From Lampris incognitus (taxonomy: Eukaryota; Chordata; Actinopteri; Lampriformes; Lampridae), in NCBI RefSeq assembly GCF_029633865.1, contig NC_079213.1:101085193-101149192 (forward strand): a stretch of 64,000 nt of DNA, read 5' to 3'. Under the pieces are notes generated by a model that was not told the DNA's origin, made no database searches, and saw nothing but the letters and a program-made list of their open reading frames with translations. Shown in pieces: positions 25,840-39,100 of this stretch (position 1 is its first letter; each line of letters begins with the position of its first letter). A program made the position numbers and the translations under genes.

Positions 25840-26281
25840 GGGGCGTTTGGGTAGTGTGGTGGTCTATTCCGTTGCCTACCAACACGGGGATCGGTGGATC
25901 GAATCCCCGTGTCACCTCCGGCTTGGTTGGGCATCCCTACAGACACAATTGGCCTTGTCTGCGCGTGGGAAGCCGGATGTGGGTATGTGTCCTGGTCGCT
26001 GCACTAGCACCTCCTCTGGTCGCTCAAGGCGCCTGTTCAGGGGGGAGGGGGAACTGGGGGGAATAGCGTGATCCTCCCACGCGCTACATCCCCCCGGTGA
26101 AACTCCTCACTGTCAGGTGAAAAGAAGCGGCTGGCGACTCCACATGTATCGGAGCAGGCATGTGGTGGTCTGCAGCTCTCCTCGGATCGGCAGAGGGCAT
26201 GGAGCAACAACCGGGACAGTCCGGAAGAGTGGGGTAATTGGCTGGGTACAATTGGGGAGAACAAAAAAAAAAGGGGGGGGG
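25840..26281 (+). mobile_element. SINE-B inserted in Tc1
   Basis: Full head (gggcgtttgggtagtgtgg), B-box-like gatcgaatccc, and poly-purine end. The Tc1 sequence catggcggtgg on the left resumes as catggtggtgg on the right, consistent with a target-site duplication. Confidence 0.85.
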
Positions 26282-26360
26282 ATAAAAACAAAACAAAACA
26301 TGGTGGTGGATGTGTGATGATGTGGGGATGCTTTGCTACAGAATGCGGTGGCAGGATACA
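26282..26360 (+). mobile_element. Tc1-like transposon, continuation
   Basis: The transposase reading resumes (catggtggtggatgtgtgatgatgtggggatgctttgct) and is then lost. Confidence 0.65.
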
Positions 26361-27560
26361 TTCAGAATATTAAAAGTAAAACTGACTTGCGTGGACTCCG
26401 GCCTGCCGGGTGCGACTGTAATTGAGGGTAAAGCTTACCGGTCGCAATCAAAGAATGAGAAACCTCATCAACTAATTCTGAAACACATTCTGGACCAATT
26501 GTACTCTTGCACTGTAGGGTAAGTTAAATATTTCAGCTATTATTGGTATATTTTTAATAATCCAGTCAACATCATCATATTATAGTGTTGATTTTGGCCA
26601 AGGTTCCCCATGGCATTCTTTTATCCAGGCTTTTTCTTGGGTCTGTATGGGCTCCTGGGGGTCGCAGGGCGGCCAGGGACATGCCCCGGGGCCGGGGGAA
26701 CCGCCCCATGATTTTTTTTTTACCTTCGGACCAGAACCGGTATTTTCAACAAAATAAGGCAAACGAGATGCCTCCGTAGGCGGTATGACTTTTCCTAACG
26801 GCTGGTCCCCACCTGGAGCTCACAGAGGGGGAGAAACGTTTAAAATAGGCCGGATATGGGGAGGTCAGACTGGCCAGAGACCATCCCAGCCGACCCTCCC
26901 CGCGGGTCTTTATGCTCTGAAATGAAAGGTGGAACCTGGCTAACCTGTGACTAGCATAACAAAGTTATGTTAGTGGGCCAGCTATCATTAGCTATCATTA
27001 AATTAGGTATCTCTGGCCACAGACTAAGCTGGTTATGTTCATCAGGTACATTCATAAAGTTATTTTGCTAGTCAGTAATACGTTGATATGTTGATAATGG
27101 TAATAATCATTGTGTGGGTAAAAGTAATAGTAATAATGCGTTAGCTGTATTAGCTATCAAAAATAGCTAGTAGCAAGCTTAGCTTGGAGCAGACAGGAAT
27201 CTATTGCCGACATTGCGCTTCTTGCGTTCTGGGTTTCGGGAAGGGAAAGAAAATTACACCCCCCCCCAAACTTTTCAGATATCTAGTATCCAATCTGTAG
27301 ACCCCACAGACACACTGTTTCAGCATTTTGCCGTCTGTCTGAAAGCTTGATGGACCTCCCTACATAGAAACCATTGCTAACGTAGGATTGGACAAGCACC
27401 GTTCTTGGGGCGGTACTTTGCGAAAGGTCAATTGGGGATGTGGCTGTGTTCAGAATTAATCAGTCACGTTCAAACTCACGTTAAATAGTAGTTAGCATAC
27501 ACCTGCCATTAAAGTGACTGTGATTACCCCAAATAAAGTTCAGCTATTCCTGTAGGATTT
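26361..27560. other. no gene recognised
   Basis: Contains a G-rich stretch near 26640-26705, a poly-C run near 27260, and AT-rich parts. No family assigned. Confidence 0.4.
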
Positions 27561-28628
27561 TCCTGACATCTCCTTGGTTGCATCCAACTGCAAAAGCCAT
27601 GGTCCACAAAGAGCTTACAAAGCATGAATGTGATCTCATTGTTGAAAGGTATCGATCAGGAGAGGGGTAAAAAATAATTTCCAAGGCATCAGATATACCA
27701 TGGACACAGTGAAGACAGTCATCAGCAAGTGGAGAACATATGGCACAACAGTGACATCACTATGCACAGGACATCCCTCCAAAACTGATGAAGCCAAGGC
27801 TAAAACTGGTCAGGGAGGCTGCCAAGAGGCCTACGGTTGCTCCTTACATGTGACAACAATCTCCCTTACTCTTCATACTATGTCTGGGCTATGGGGTAGG
27901 GTGGCAAGACAGACGCCTTTTCACACGAAGAAAAAAAACCAACATCTAAACCTGGCTAAATTTTATAAAAAAGATGCATTCAGTCTCACAAAACCATGTA
28001 GAAAATGTGTTATGATCTGATGAGACCAAGGCTGAACTTTGGCACAATAACAACACAGCACATCACTAAAAGAACAGCAGACCCACAGTGGAGCATAGTG
28101 GTGGCAGCATCATGCTTTGGGGCTTTTTTCTAAAGCCGGAACTGGGGCTTTAGTCAAGGTAGAGAGAATCATGAATAGCTCCAAATACCAGACGATTTTG
28201 GTGCAAAACCTTCAGGCGTCTGCTAGAAAGCTGAAGATGAAGAGGAATTTCACCCTTCAGCATGACAATGACCCAAAGTGTACATCCAAATCAACAAAGG
28301 AATGGCTTCACCAGAAGATCAGCATTTTGGAATGGAGCCAGAGTCCAGACCTGAATCCAATGGAAAATCTGTGGGGTGAACTGAAGAGGGCTGTGCACAG
28401 GAGATGCTCTTGCAATCTGACAGATCTACAACTGTTTAACAAGGAAGAGTGGGAAAATATTGCCAAGTCAAGATGTACCAAGCTGACAGACTCTTACCCC
28501 AAAAGACTGAGTGCTGTAATAAAATCAAAAGATGCTTCAACAAAATATTAGTTTAGCCAGCCTGTTTATTTTTTCCTAACAAGTTTTGTTTTTCACTTTA
28601 TGTTTATACATTGTAATTTCACATGAAA
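27561..28628 (+). pseudogene. second Tc1-like transposase
   Basis: The reading starts near 27600 (HKELTKHECDLIVERYRSGEG) and continues in several frames. The best-preserved frame (28117-28551) has HDNDPKCTSKSTKEWL and SQSPDLNPMENLWGELK, which carry the second and third acidic catalytic positions. Multiple stops and shifts are present. The right terminal part of this transposon resumes after 29928 and ends near 30030 (gaagacttttatattcactgta). Confidence 0.85.
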
Positions 28629-29928
28629 TAATGACGAAGGTGGTAATTTTGACCGTTATGGATTTTCAAAGTTTAATAAGTTTGTGGGGAAAAAAATAGA
28701 CCTGCCACTCCCTGAGTGTGCCTACATTGCATATATTTGCATTACAATTGGTTTTAGACCATTGCAAAAACAAAAAATAAGTTATAAGACCTACCTAAAG
28801 ATAAAAACCCAGGTGAGATATTAATGCATTACATATGTTATGCATATGTTATGCATATTAATATGTCTGTTAGGAAACGACTGACACCAAAATTAACATT
28901 TTGAGAACCATAATACTATTTGTAAACAATTATAACTTCAGAGACACATGGTTGAGCTTGAATAGCAAAATTGAAAAAGTGAAAATATTACCTGAAAAAC
29001 AAAATGGGAAACACATATTGCTAATCTAACAAACATAACAAGGCGGCACGGTGACGCAGTGGTTAGCGCGGTCGCCTCACAGCAAGAAGGTTCTGGGTTC
29101 GAGCCAAGGGGTAGTCCAACCTTGGGGGTCGTCCCGGGTCATCCTCTGTGTGGTTTGCATGTTCAAATTGTCCCTAGGTGTGAATGTGTGTGTGTGTGTG
29201 TCGGCCTGGATGTGTGTGTGTCGGATGGCCTGGCGGCCTGTCCAGCGTGTCTCCCCACCTGCCGCCCAATGACTGCTGGAAATAGGCACCGGCATCCGCG
29301 TGACCCTGAGAGCAGGATAAGCGGTTCTGATAATAGATGGATGGATGGACAAACGTAACAAGGCCTATGAAACGCGACCATTTTAAATTGTTTGAAAAAC
29401 AGTATAAAAAGTTGTTGAAATGTTAATTTTGGTGTCAGTTAGTTTCCTAAGAGACACATACTAACATCTGTAATGCATTAATATCTCAATTGGGTATTTA
29501 TCTTGACAGAATATAGAGTTTAACCCATGTTGTTCTAGTAGTTTTTAAGTTCCGGTCGTTGTTTGGGACTGTTTCAATATTTATTTTCAGTTCTTTTTTT
29601 ACGTTTCATGTTTTATAGGCCTTGTTACGGTTGTTAGATTTGCAATACGTGTTTTCCGTTTTGTTTTTCAGGTAATATTTTCACTTTTTCAATTTTGCTA
29701 TTCAAGTTCGACCATGTCTCTCTGAAGTTTAAATTGTTTAAAAATAGTATTATAGTTGTTAAAATGTTAATTTTGGTGTCAGTCGTTTCCTAACAGACAT
29801 ACTAACATATGCAATGCATTCATATCTCAACTGGGTATTTATCTTGACAGAATATAGAGTTTGAAACGCGGCCGCCAATTTGACTGCCCATGGTCGTTTT
29901 AGGTAGGAGCGAAATCCCGGTCGTTCTA
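28629..29928. mobile_element. piggyBac-like element copy 1, inverted-repeat structure
   Basis: Left edge aatgacgaaggtgg...tttgaccgttatggattttcaaag and right edge ...gaaatcccggtcgttcta match the ends of 61221-62217. Inside, 28798-29043 is an inverted copy of 29618-29850. A SINE-A sits between the arms. Located inside the second Tc1 element. Confidence 0.7.
29044..29348 (+). mobile_element. SINE-A, full copy with target-site duplication
   Basis: Head cggcacggtgacgcagtgg (A box) and gggttcgagcc (B box); tail ends in (atgg)n. Flanked by acaaacataacaagg (29029-29043) and acaaacgtaacaagg (29349-29363), a 15-bp duplication with one mismatch. Confidence 0.9.
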
Positions 29929-30030
29929 AAGGTGGAAAAAGATCTGATATAATTTATCTTGGTTTTTTTTTTTTTTCACATCGCAAAAACCTGCCATTGT
30001 AGGGGTGTGAAGACTTTTATATTCACTGTA
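29929..30030 (+). mobile_element. right end of the second Tc1-like transposon
   Basis: aaggtggaaaaagatctgatataatttatc...acctgccattgtaggggtgtgaagacttttatattcactgta is the usual 3' terminal region of such transposons. Confidence 0.75.
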
Positions 30031-30759
30031 TGCAAAAATAGATGAAATCCGGAAGGGGCGAACACTTTTTTCAGATTACTGTAGGCCTCTATCTTGACCG
30101 GCCTTTCTACACTCAGACTCTTCTTTTGGCCCCAAGTAAGTAAACATATAAATACACAACTGCTTTTTTATGTCAGTATGATTGTAACAAGGATTCCCTG
30201 AAAGAATTTTGTTTTATGACTAGATTTACTGACAACAATGCATATTTCCCTTCCTGGTTAAAACCAAGCTTAGCACCTCAAACTTGCGTGCCTATGGCGA
30301 TTGTGTGTTTTTGGGGAAGCTGTTCTTTTCTGTCTATCTTTATTGTATAAAAGAAAATGCCTGTGAACAGATGTATAATACAATCTAATAACAGTAATAA
30401 TTTACTTCTTTTTTTTTACTTCGTCCCTAATTTCAGCGTTTAATATCCCCCAAACGTGTTGGTTTGGGGGGGGGGGGCATCATTGTCAAATGCTACAAGT
30501 TCATAATTTATCATTAAAGAAGTTGCCATGTACATAGTGAAATTATGTTATTTGTTATTACATTTTGTGAAAAAGTAAATAAGATGAGGGTGCAATAATT
30601 CATAGAAAATGTAACCATCAAAAAAAAAGTTTTTCAGCTTCTTCTGGTTCGGACCACACCCACTTCTAGTTCCGATCTGAATACGGACACAAATACAATA
30701 GAGATATTTTGTGCACCAAAACACATACAAATACAGTTAATCATGTTGCGGTACACTCC
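30031..30759. other. no gene recognised
   Basis: AT-rich, with a G run near 30466-30478. Confidence 0.4.
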
Positions 30760-30814
30760 CAGTATGTGTGTTTGTGTGTCTTTTTGTGTTGGTTTTTGTG
30801 CTCGTTTGTGTGAG

Positions 30815-30815
<1 letters not shown>

Positions 30816-30860
<45 letters not shown>

Positions 30861-30907
30861 ACGTGTATGTACATCTGTGCATCGATGCTTTTGCTTTCAG
30901 TATGTGT

Positions 30908-30938
<31 letters not shown>

Positions 30939-30939
30939 C
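30816..30939 (+). repeat. two (GT)n microsatellites
   Basis: (GT)n at about 30817-30859 and 30912-30938, separated by imperfect GT-rich sequence. Confidence 0.9.
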
Positions 30940-30959
30940 GCTCCTTACAGTACGTGTGT

Positions 30960-32624
30960 GTGCACTTCCATGTGATGCAAAAGCTCATGACATCAGTGGA
31001 GACTCCGATCCCCTTTTATCGCCTGGAACCTTGAACTCGGGAGGTTGCCATGGGAACAGTGCTGCACACGCCACCTCCCCTTTGCAAGAGATAAACAGGA
31101 GGTGCATAGGACTCCACATGACGAGAAGCCATACACTGCCTGCCTGGTGAACGGCCAGAGCACTCCATCCCACACTGCTCTTCTCGCAGTAACAGCCCCT
31201 CCTAGCTCCATCATCCAGGGTCTGCAGGCAAAACAACAATGCCACCGATCGATCAATCAGTCAAATCATATTTATACAGCACGTTGCATAAATTAGAATG
31301 CAATACAATGCAGTTTAGATGGAAGTACACAAACAGAAAGAAGAAAACAGAGTGAATAAATTCAAACCTCGTAGAATAGTGAAGAGGATATAAAAGAATG
31401 ATAAATAGAACGACATGAATCAAAATAAAATGGAGTAAATTAGGACATACGCAGCCCATAATCAATCAGCAGCAGATTAAGAGCTGGAGAACAAAAGTAG
31501 AAGAGGTTGCTCTCCGGGTGACAGCAGAGTGAAAAGTCTTTTGAATAAAAGTTGGCGTGATTAAATAGGGAACAACAAATTTAAAGATTATACTCCTTTT
31601 GTTATTTCAAAACACATGCAGATGGATGTGTTATATTTGTGGGCTTTGTCTTGCCTGCAGAGGTTCTGCTGCATGTGCCATGTATAGAAAGCTGTGATGT
31701 GCACTGTGTGGAAGTACACAGGGTGGAAACTGTCCTACATACATACAGTATATCCATCAGCTGTGACGCGCACCAGGGGACCGATACACGGTGATCGCCT
31801 GGTGGATTGATGCACATTTTACTTTATTCCCTGGAATGACACCCCTCCTGATGTGAATATCTGGGTCAAACGGGGAGACCAGAGAATAACGCTGATCTAC
31901 ACATTACCACATTAACGTTTCACCACAAGTAAAAATAGAAGGCTCCGCCACAACAGGTCCATGTACTTCAGGCTGGCTCAACACTGCCCCCTGCTGGCCT
32001 TCTCGTTTAACGACTCGCCAGCCCAATTTTAATGAAACCAAAACTGGCAGAAAGGCTTTATTTATCACATGGAAAATTTTAATTGAATCGAGCTGTTCCG
32101 CGAAACTATTATCATGACTGAGCAGTCAAGAATGACAAAAAACGCAATACGTGTGTCAAACAGAGGGATGGATATCCAGAGCTGTGATGTGTTCTGCCTG
32201 CTGTGTAATCACTGAAATATTGTGTTTGGAGAGCAAGATGCTCGTGGCTTTGCTGCCGACAAGCCAGTGTTTATCCAGCTTATGCCAAACGAGAACAGAT
32301 CTCTAAACGTGTGTCTGTTATCCTCGCGGAGGCACACGGCACACACACGTGGAACTGCAAACACAGCTTGGATGTTTGGTAAACCGAATTCAGTGATGAC
32401 GCCACTGACCCATGAACAACCCGGCGCCGTCCGTGAAGCCTCTGTTTTGAGTTGGTGGGACTCCTGGAATGGGCGGCAGATGTGTTGGAGTGGTTGGCCT
32501 GTGAAACAGATCATCTGGAGAGCATACAAAGAGGGACAACCGTCACACAAACGGTAGCGGGACTAAAGCACTGACCACGAGCTTGGAAATCAGGACCCAG
32601 GAACCGTTTTATTGCCCTGTCTTT
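30960..32624. other. no gene recognised
   Basis: 31249-31310 carries a fish retroposon tail (atcgatcaatcagtcaaatc...tatacagcac). A 111-codon plus frame at 32222 and its minus-strand counterpart have no similarity I recognise and no splice context. Confidence 0.4.
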
Positions 32625-33440
32625 CGTGTACTTGCGTACACAAAGGAAAGGACATTTCCCCCAGCCCACAGCAGTGCGACACGAAAGACAGAAAGACACA
32701 GCCAAAATTCCCAAAAACGACGCCACCAAAAACATACAAAAAAAAAAACAACACATACACACACAAACAGTTAACAACACACACTGCATTCAGTGCAACA
32801 CAGTCCACAAAATTCCAAAGAACGAACGCCAGCCAGCAGGACTGTCGCCACCGCCGGTCTCCATGGGCTAGCAGTTAGCTTAGCCTGCCCCGCTTCCGCG
32901 TCCCGTCAGACCGCCCTCGGTGTTTCCTCTTCGGGCGCAGGGCCGTGGTCCTTGGGTCCACCGGACGCGGCAGACCGGGCTACCCCAGCCGATTCAACGC
33001 CAGCTCTCCCAGGCAGACACCTTCAACACACCTCCCCGCACCCCACACGACGACACCAGAAACACAGCCAACGCTAGGCGAGGCCGTCGCCACACCACCC
33101 TCGGCGTTATCGGAACCGCCGGTCTGCATGGGCTAGCAGTTAGCTTAGCCTGCTCCGCTTCCGCGTCCCGTCAGACCACCCCTGGCGTTACCTCCTCGGG
33201 CGCAGCTCCGGTCAGGGCCGTGGTCCCTGGGCCCAAAGGACGCAGCAAACCAAGCTCTCCCAGTCAAACCAGGACAAAACAAAACTACACGCAGACGTGG
33301 GCAAACACCCCGCATGGACGGCACTGGGCGAGGCCGCCGCAAACGCAAGTTCACACCATCTTCCCACACCGGTGCTGGGTGAGGCCGCAGCAAACGTGAA
33401 TTCGCGCCGCCAGCTTCTCATACCGGAAGCGGCAGAAGTG
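32625..33440 (-). repeat. composite GC-rich repeat, copy 3
   Basis: Best-preserved body. Two tandem units of about 250-300 bp each contain gctagcagttagcttagcctgc and the cctcggtgttt / cctcggcgtta block. It ends with the gaggccgc...cttctcataccggaagcgg border. Confidence 0.78.
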
Positions 33441-33546
33441 ATTGGCAGGTGATGCCTTTGGAAATCAGACGGAGAAATGTCAGCAATGAAAGAGAGAGTC
33501 GAGAGTTTTGGGTCTGTCTGGACAACCAGAATTTACTGCCCCTGCA

Positions 33547-33595
33547 AAAACAAACAAACAAACAAACAAACAAACAAACAAAACAACAAACAAAA
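33547..33595 (+). repeat. (CAAA)n microsatellite
   Basis: About nine caaa units followed by imperfect repeats. Confidence 0.9.
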
Positions 33596-33599
33596 AATA

Positions 33600-34870
33600 G
33601 TATAATTGAAGTTTATTTTATTAAGTAAACGTAAAGTTCAAGTTCAAGTAACGTTCAAGTATATGTACTAGCAGTATACTTGTAAGTATTTTTTAAGAAT
33701 AATTTTGTTTAGTAGATCTCTGACAAGTACTTAAAAAGTAAACTGAAAGTATATTCGCTGATTTTTAGTTTAAAATAAGTATACTAATAGCACAATTGAA
33801 TAATCTACTTTTTTGTAAGGGTGGTCTTATTCCGGTCAGCCTCGATGACACTGCTATTTGCATCACATGTCCCATACTGCACCTCTCCTGCTGATATCCA
33901 CACGCCTGTGTAGTTTTATGTACAGTCCTGTTTGTGTGATTGGCAGAAAAAAGATTTGCTGAAAAATGCATATTGGGCGTTTTCTATTGTATTCAGCTCC
34001 AGTTGCATCCGTTTCTGCTACCTGCTAGTTTTGTCTAATCTAAGGTATGCGTGATTGATTATTGGCCCTGCAGAGTTGTTCCTGAAGATGCACGTTGTCC
34101 CCCTCCCTCAATACACGTTTTTGTCTCGGGGAAGAATAATTGTGTTTGGTTTAGTCATTGATTTATTTTTCCCCTCTTCCAGTGGCGTAACATTTGCTTT
34201 CTTTGTTCCATCTCTGCAAGTGCCTCTTCCAAATGGCCGAGCTCCAGGTCCACACTTTTCTCTCAGTCGACCCAAAAATGGTCGCATGAACTCCTTCCTG
34301 GCTTGTATCACAGCTGCAGACTGGCGCACTTCATTCCGGATAGCCCTAAAAGATGTTCCTTTAGCAGGCCAGCCTTAATGCATACACTGTCTCTAAGCAT
34401 AGCTCTTATATTGATTTGTGGCATCATCCATCTGAATTGTAATTAGTATCCTTGCATCTGTTGATGACCCATCTGTAGCACACTTTACACTGTTTGCACT
34501 TGACACGACACGCACTCTTGGTTATTTTACGTCTTTGACAGGGATTTGTGGCATTGTCCTGCTAATTTGTCATTCCAATATCCTATTACTCGCATCACTA
34601 ATGCTGATCGATCTACAGATTGCACACTTGCATGAATTGCACTTGACGGGCATATTGGCTGTGATGTGATTACCATTCAGGGCTGGGAGACGCCTGCGGG
34701 GTGACATGTGACATGGTAATTGCTGACTCTCATAAGTCACGTTGGGGAGAAGCGTCTGCGAAATGACAATGTGAAGACAATTTAGACGCTCACCTCTGAT
34801 AGCACCATTAGATCATGTGTGTTAGTGTTATACAGCACACTTGTGGTTCTCAATTAGGTCCTCAGGTACC
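33600..34870. other. no gene recognised
   Basis: A 107-codon plus frame at 34055-34378 has no recognisable motif and a shadow on the other strand. Treated as non-coding. Confidence 0.4.
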
Positions 34871-34966
34871 AATTGAAGTCAATTTTATTTGTATAGCCCA
34901 ATATCAGCAACAGGAACACTTTGTCATTTCATTTCATTTCATGTACTTGATATGACATTGGGCTAT

Positions 34967-35020
<54 letters not shown>

Positions 35021-35475
35021 ATGATATGATGCACTGTGATGGACTGGCGACCTGTCCAGGGTGTCTCCCCGCCTGCCACCCAGTGACTGCTGGGATAGGC
35101 TTCAGCATCCCCACGACCCTGAGAGCAGGATAAGCGGCTTGGATAATGGATATGATGTGATATGATATAAAATGATATGAATATGTGATATCGGGCTATA
35201 CAACTAATTTTTAAATAAAATAAAGTACATAAAAAATAAATAAAATTAAATAAAAAAATAAATGAAAATTAAAACAAATAAAATTAAGTAAATAAATTTA
35301 AATAAAAATTTATAATTTGCGATATTGGCAATATCCTGTCCCTAAACCCTCACATCGGATAAGGAACAACTCCTTAAAAAAACCTTTAACAGGGAGAAAA
35401 AATAGGAGGAAACCTCAGGGAGAGCAACACAGGAGGGATCTCTCTCCCAGGATGGACAATAGATGTTGTGTATTC
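34871..35475 (-). repeat. L2 3'UTR pieces, (AT)n, SINE-A fragment
   Basis: The tail caattttatttgtatagccc at 34880 and the block 35310-35475 (aggaaacctcagggagagca) are the reverse complement of the 21722-22627 3'UTR. Between them are a (TA)n array (34975-35017), a plus-strand SINE-A fragment (35028-35155) and an A-rich (ataaa)n stretch. Confidence 0.7.
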
Positions 35476-36228
35476 AGAATAAAACACAGTTTTACCACCA
35501 GGGCTGCTGGTTATCTGTTCTACCAGGTACTTCATTACATTCACCTGTTGTTCCCGGTCTGAAACTTCCCCGATGGGACGCTTGAATGACCTGATGCCCT
35601 GACTGAGCACCACCGCAGCAGCAGACCCCCCCCCCCCCACCTCAGTCCACCTCTTGCTAGTGGCTGATGTCCACCATCCAGGACATGACACGTGTGTCCG
35701 CAAGGACTCGTGTTCACTAATGTGCCCATCTCCTAAACAACAGCACATTTTAAACTTGAAACTGTAACTATATAAAAATATTTCAGACAGGATAGCTACC
35801 ATGCCTCGCATACTGCACTGCTGTTAGCTGAGTTAATGGACATCTTCACTGCTGAGCCAACAATGCTGCAAAACACGTCAAAAGCAATTGGAGGAATTCT
35901 GCAGAGCGATTAAATTAAACGGTTTAAAATCTTGTTGTTATTCTGCATTCCAGTGTCAAGCTGGTTTATCATCTCCGGGAAGGATGGAGGCATTCCTCCC
36001 CTTCAGAGCTTCTGATTTTTTCCTTTTTTTGTTTTTGTTTTGTTTTTTAGTTTTCATTTTGGACTTGTGTGATCCATCACTGCAGCCCAGAGATTTATCC
36101 CCTCCCCAAAGCGTCACCCTGCCAGCTCGTGTTGATTCTGTTCTACATGTCAACATCCCCACCCCGGGTCTCCAGCACTGCACAGACACACACACATCTG
36201 GAAGTTTGGTAAACACTGTCCTCTAGTG

Positions 36229-36263
<35 letters not shown>

Positions 36264-38663
36264 GCGCGCATGCACGCACACCCCAAAACAATGCTGTGGC
36301 TTGTTTGACCTTATTTGTGTCCATGGTGACCTTCCATTCCTTTAGAAACCACTGTATTCATAGCTTTTACGTTTTACTCTGAGAACAGGATGCTTTATAT
36401 TACTGGTGTCAGATATTAGGGGGTCTTCTCACGTGATTGCTTGTGCAGACAGAATGACCTTTTGTCACTGCCATGAAATAAACACAGAGACTCGAAACGA
36501 GACAGTTCTTTCTGGAGCAGATATGGACTACTGTAATAGCTACAATTGCTCAGAGATTTCTGCAGCCGTGCCGTTATTATCACCCATCATCAAATGGCTT
36601 TTAGGGCCGACTGGTATGGTGTCCCTAATGAGGCATGTCACAATCGGAGAGCGAGTGGGAATGACGGAGAGAGGAGGGACCGTTGTTCCTCCTCCACATA
36701 AGGTGATTGTTCATTTGCTAATGTTTTTTCCTTCATAGCTGGTTTCACCTGGCGATGTCAAGTCGCCACAAGGTGACCGTCCTTGGTGCTTGGTGCTACT
36801 TGAGGCGATATCGGGCCTCGGGGTACGCTCACAACAGATTTGCAATCAGCTGGTCAATTGGCACTTGAAAGGCTGCAAGATATGGGAGATGTAAATGGGA
36901 CATAATGGTTCTGTGGTAATTGTGCTCATCCCGATCAGCCTTTGATGACGATTTCTTCTCTGTGCAGTTGCACACCATCTGGGGGAATCGGTGCAAGCAG
37001 GGGACGAGCAGCCAGTGGTAGCTGAGACGCTGGTCTCTAGTTAGAATGCTGTCATTAGCTTAAGCTGGTGACACAACCCATTTGCTGTTGACTAAGAGTT
37101 GTGCGATTTAGCCTATCCCGGTAAGTGAGTGCCTTTCATTAATTTACTGTCATTATTTGTAATCCTGGTACATTCAGAGCCCTACAAATGGCTTCACACC
37201 AATTACTTTAACATGCAGGCACGGTCGTCCAGACTTGTCACACTTTTGATGACAAAATGACACCGGTCAGTCCACACGAGACGGGAGGCGGTGCTGTGTG
37301 GGGTGAAAACAGTGGATTTAAATGGCACGGTGACACCGTGTGTGCTGTTGACAGGTCGGCCAATAGTCCATCTGGATTGGTTGCACAAACAAAGCAGGTC
37401 ATGCAGACCTTAGTAAACATCAGTATGCTTCAGCGAGCACCCTCTGAACAGGATGAACTGTATTTCACAAACAGACCAAACCATTCTGAGATTCTCCACC
37501 CACGTCCGCTGTTATCGACCACATGATTTTTAGAGCAAAATAGGACTTTAAGAGGACGGGTCTGTTAACCACACAAACTTATCAGACATTTTGGATTGTG
37601 GTGCCAGTTAATTTCCTACCCTGCTGCTCGATGCTGCACGGAAGATGCAGCAAACCCTCATCTGCTGCTCCCCAGCACACACCCCATGCTGCGTGACTCT
37701 CGCAGCGTTGTCACAATATTTACACGTTTCTTTATTCAGAGAAAATGCCATGATTCTACTTTAAGGTCGTGCTATAATGATGATTTCAAGAGGTTTAATC
37801 AGTAATGCCGACTTTTGCATACCTCAAAGGAAAACAATCCTGATTTTCAGCATCATCTCAAGTCAGATGTTGTCGAGACGACACTCCGTTAGCAGCCATA
37901 ATACTGACCAGTCTGCTGTGTGTTTCTGAAACACCCCCAAAATTACACCTGACCCCGACATCACTGCTGGACAATCCATGAATGTGAAAATGCACTTACT
38001 GGTTTGCCGACAGGCTACGTTGTATGTGCAAATGTAAATATGCATGCTACATACATGTGTACAGCGTAGCATGCATCACACAGCAGTATCACATGGAGAG
38101 GAGAGGCAGAAAGAAAACGGCCAATGCTGCTCTGCATTTTAATCCTGGCATCTGTGGCATTTCACAAAAGTTATGGATGAGCACGAAATGGATCCTGATG
38201 ACGTTCGCTTCAAGGTGACGAAGCAAAACTTGCCAAAAAAAAAACATTTTTGCTGGAAGATGCAGGACTATTTAAATACAGTATTTTGGGACACGAAAAT
38301 GAATCTGGAATATACTTCTCCAAAAGGAGGGTGTGTTGAAATATTTACAAGCTAACAAAGAAATAAATCAGGACGTTTACAGATTATTTCCAAACCGCGG
38401 CTACCCCACAGATTACTGATACATCTTTGATGCTTATCTCTGTGGTCGACGCCGCAGGGAGGCTTCAGTCGCTGTGTTATTGTCACGGAAACGGTACACC
38501 TTGCTCCCATCTGGCTTATGTTGTCTTTCTGAAACACAAGATAAATATTCTTTAAAAAAAAAAAGAGGGAAAGGAAAATTAAAAATTCAATAAGAAATCT
38601 CTCTCTCTCTCTCACACACACACACAAACATGCAGGTCATTTAAAGTGGCTGGTGTAGCTCAC
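35476..38663. other. no gene recognised; downstream of vtgc
   Basis: A (CA)n tract at 36232-36260 and unassigned sequence. On the minus strand, ATTAAA near 38140 and AATAAA near 37730 could serve as poly(A) signals for vtgc. Several short frames lack similarity. Confidence 0.4.
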
Positions 38664-38669
38664 CTGGCT

Positions 38670-38777
38670 TTATGCATGAGCGTTGGTGTGTAGTGTTGTG
38701 TTTCTCTCATACGGCTCAACGTCCTCGTAACAGGGGATTGGGACTGGAACAGGAATACCTTGGCGGTACACCGTATA
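38670..38777 (-). CDS. vtgc: vtgc exon 21 with stop codon
   Basis: 36 codons ending TAA at 38670-38672. Begins YTVYRQGIPVPVPIP, which aligns with the end of the light chain (MTLYKLG...LPCSLPF type), then about 20 unrelated residues. No von Willebrand D domain follows, consistent with a C-type vitellogenin. The exon may extend to 38664, where a GTGAGC donor follows the stop by 6 nt. Confidence 0.8.
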   Translation of the reverse strand, partial: YTVYRQGIPVPVPIPCYEDVEPYERNTTLHTNAHA

Positions 38778-38809
38778 CTGATGACCACACGCATGGACGC
38801 ATGCACACG

Positions 38810-38850
<41 letters not shown>

Positions 38851-39062
38851 CAATATTTCAAACTAAAAGTATATAGTGTTATTTCAGAGTACAGATGGTG
38901 GATATTCTCATTGTGAATCCTATATAGCAGAGACATCCATCCATCCATTATCCGACCCGCTTATCCTGCTCAGGGTCGCAGGGATGCTGGAGCCTATCCC
39001 AGCAGTCACTGGGCGGCAGGCGGGGAGACACCCTGGACAGACCGCCAGGCCATCACAGGGCC

Positions 39063-39100
<38 letters not shown>

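Noticed and set aside
32222..32557. 111-codon plus frame and its 113-codon minus shadow as a possible host exon
   Set aside because: Both strands are open, neither shows a recognisable motif, and no flanking exon was found.
34055..34378. 107-codon plus frame with a hydrophobic N-terminus
   Set aside because: No similarity recognised, a comparable frame on the other strand, no promoter or splice partner.
38352..38627. Minus-strand 92-codon frame considered as the last vtgC exon
   Set aside because: It has a fair acceptor at 38529 and fits phase 0, but its residues do not resemble the light-chain end. The exon at 38670-38777, with the PVPVPIP motif, fits phase and family.
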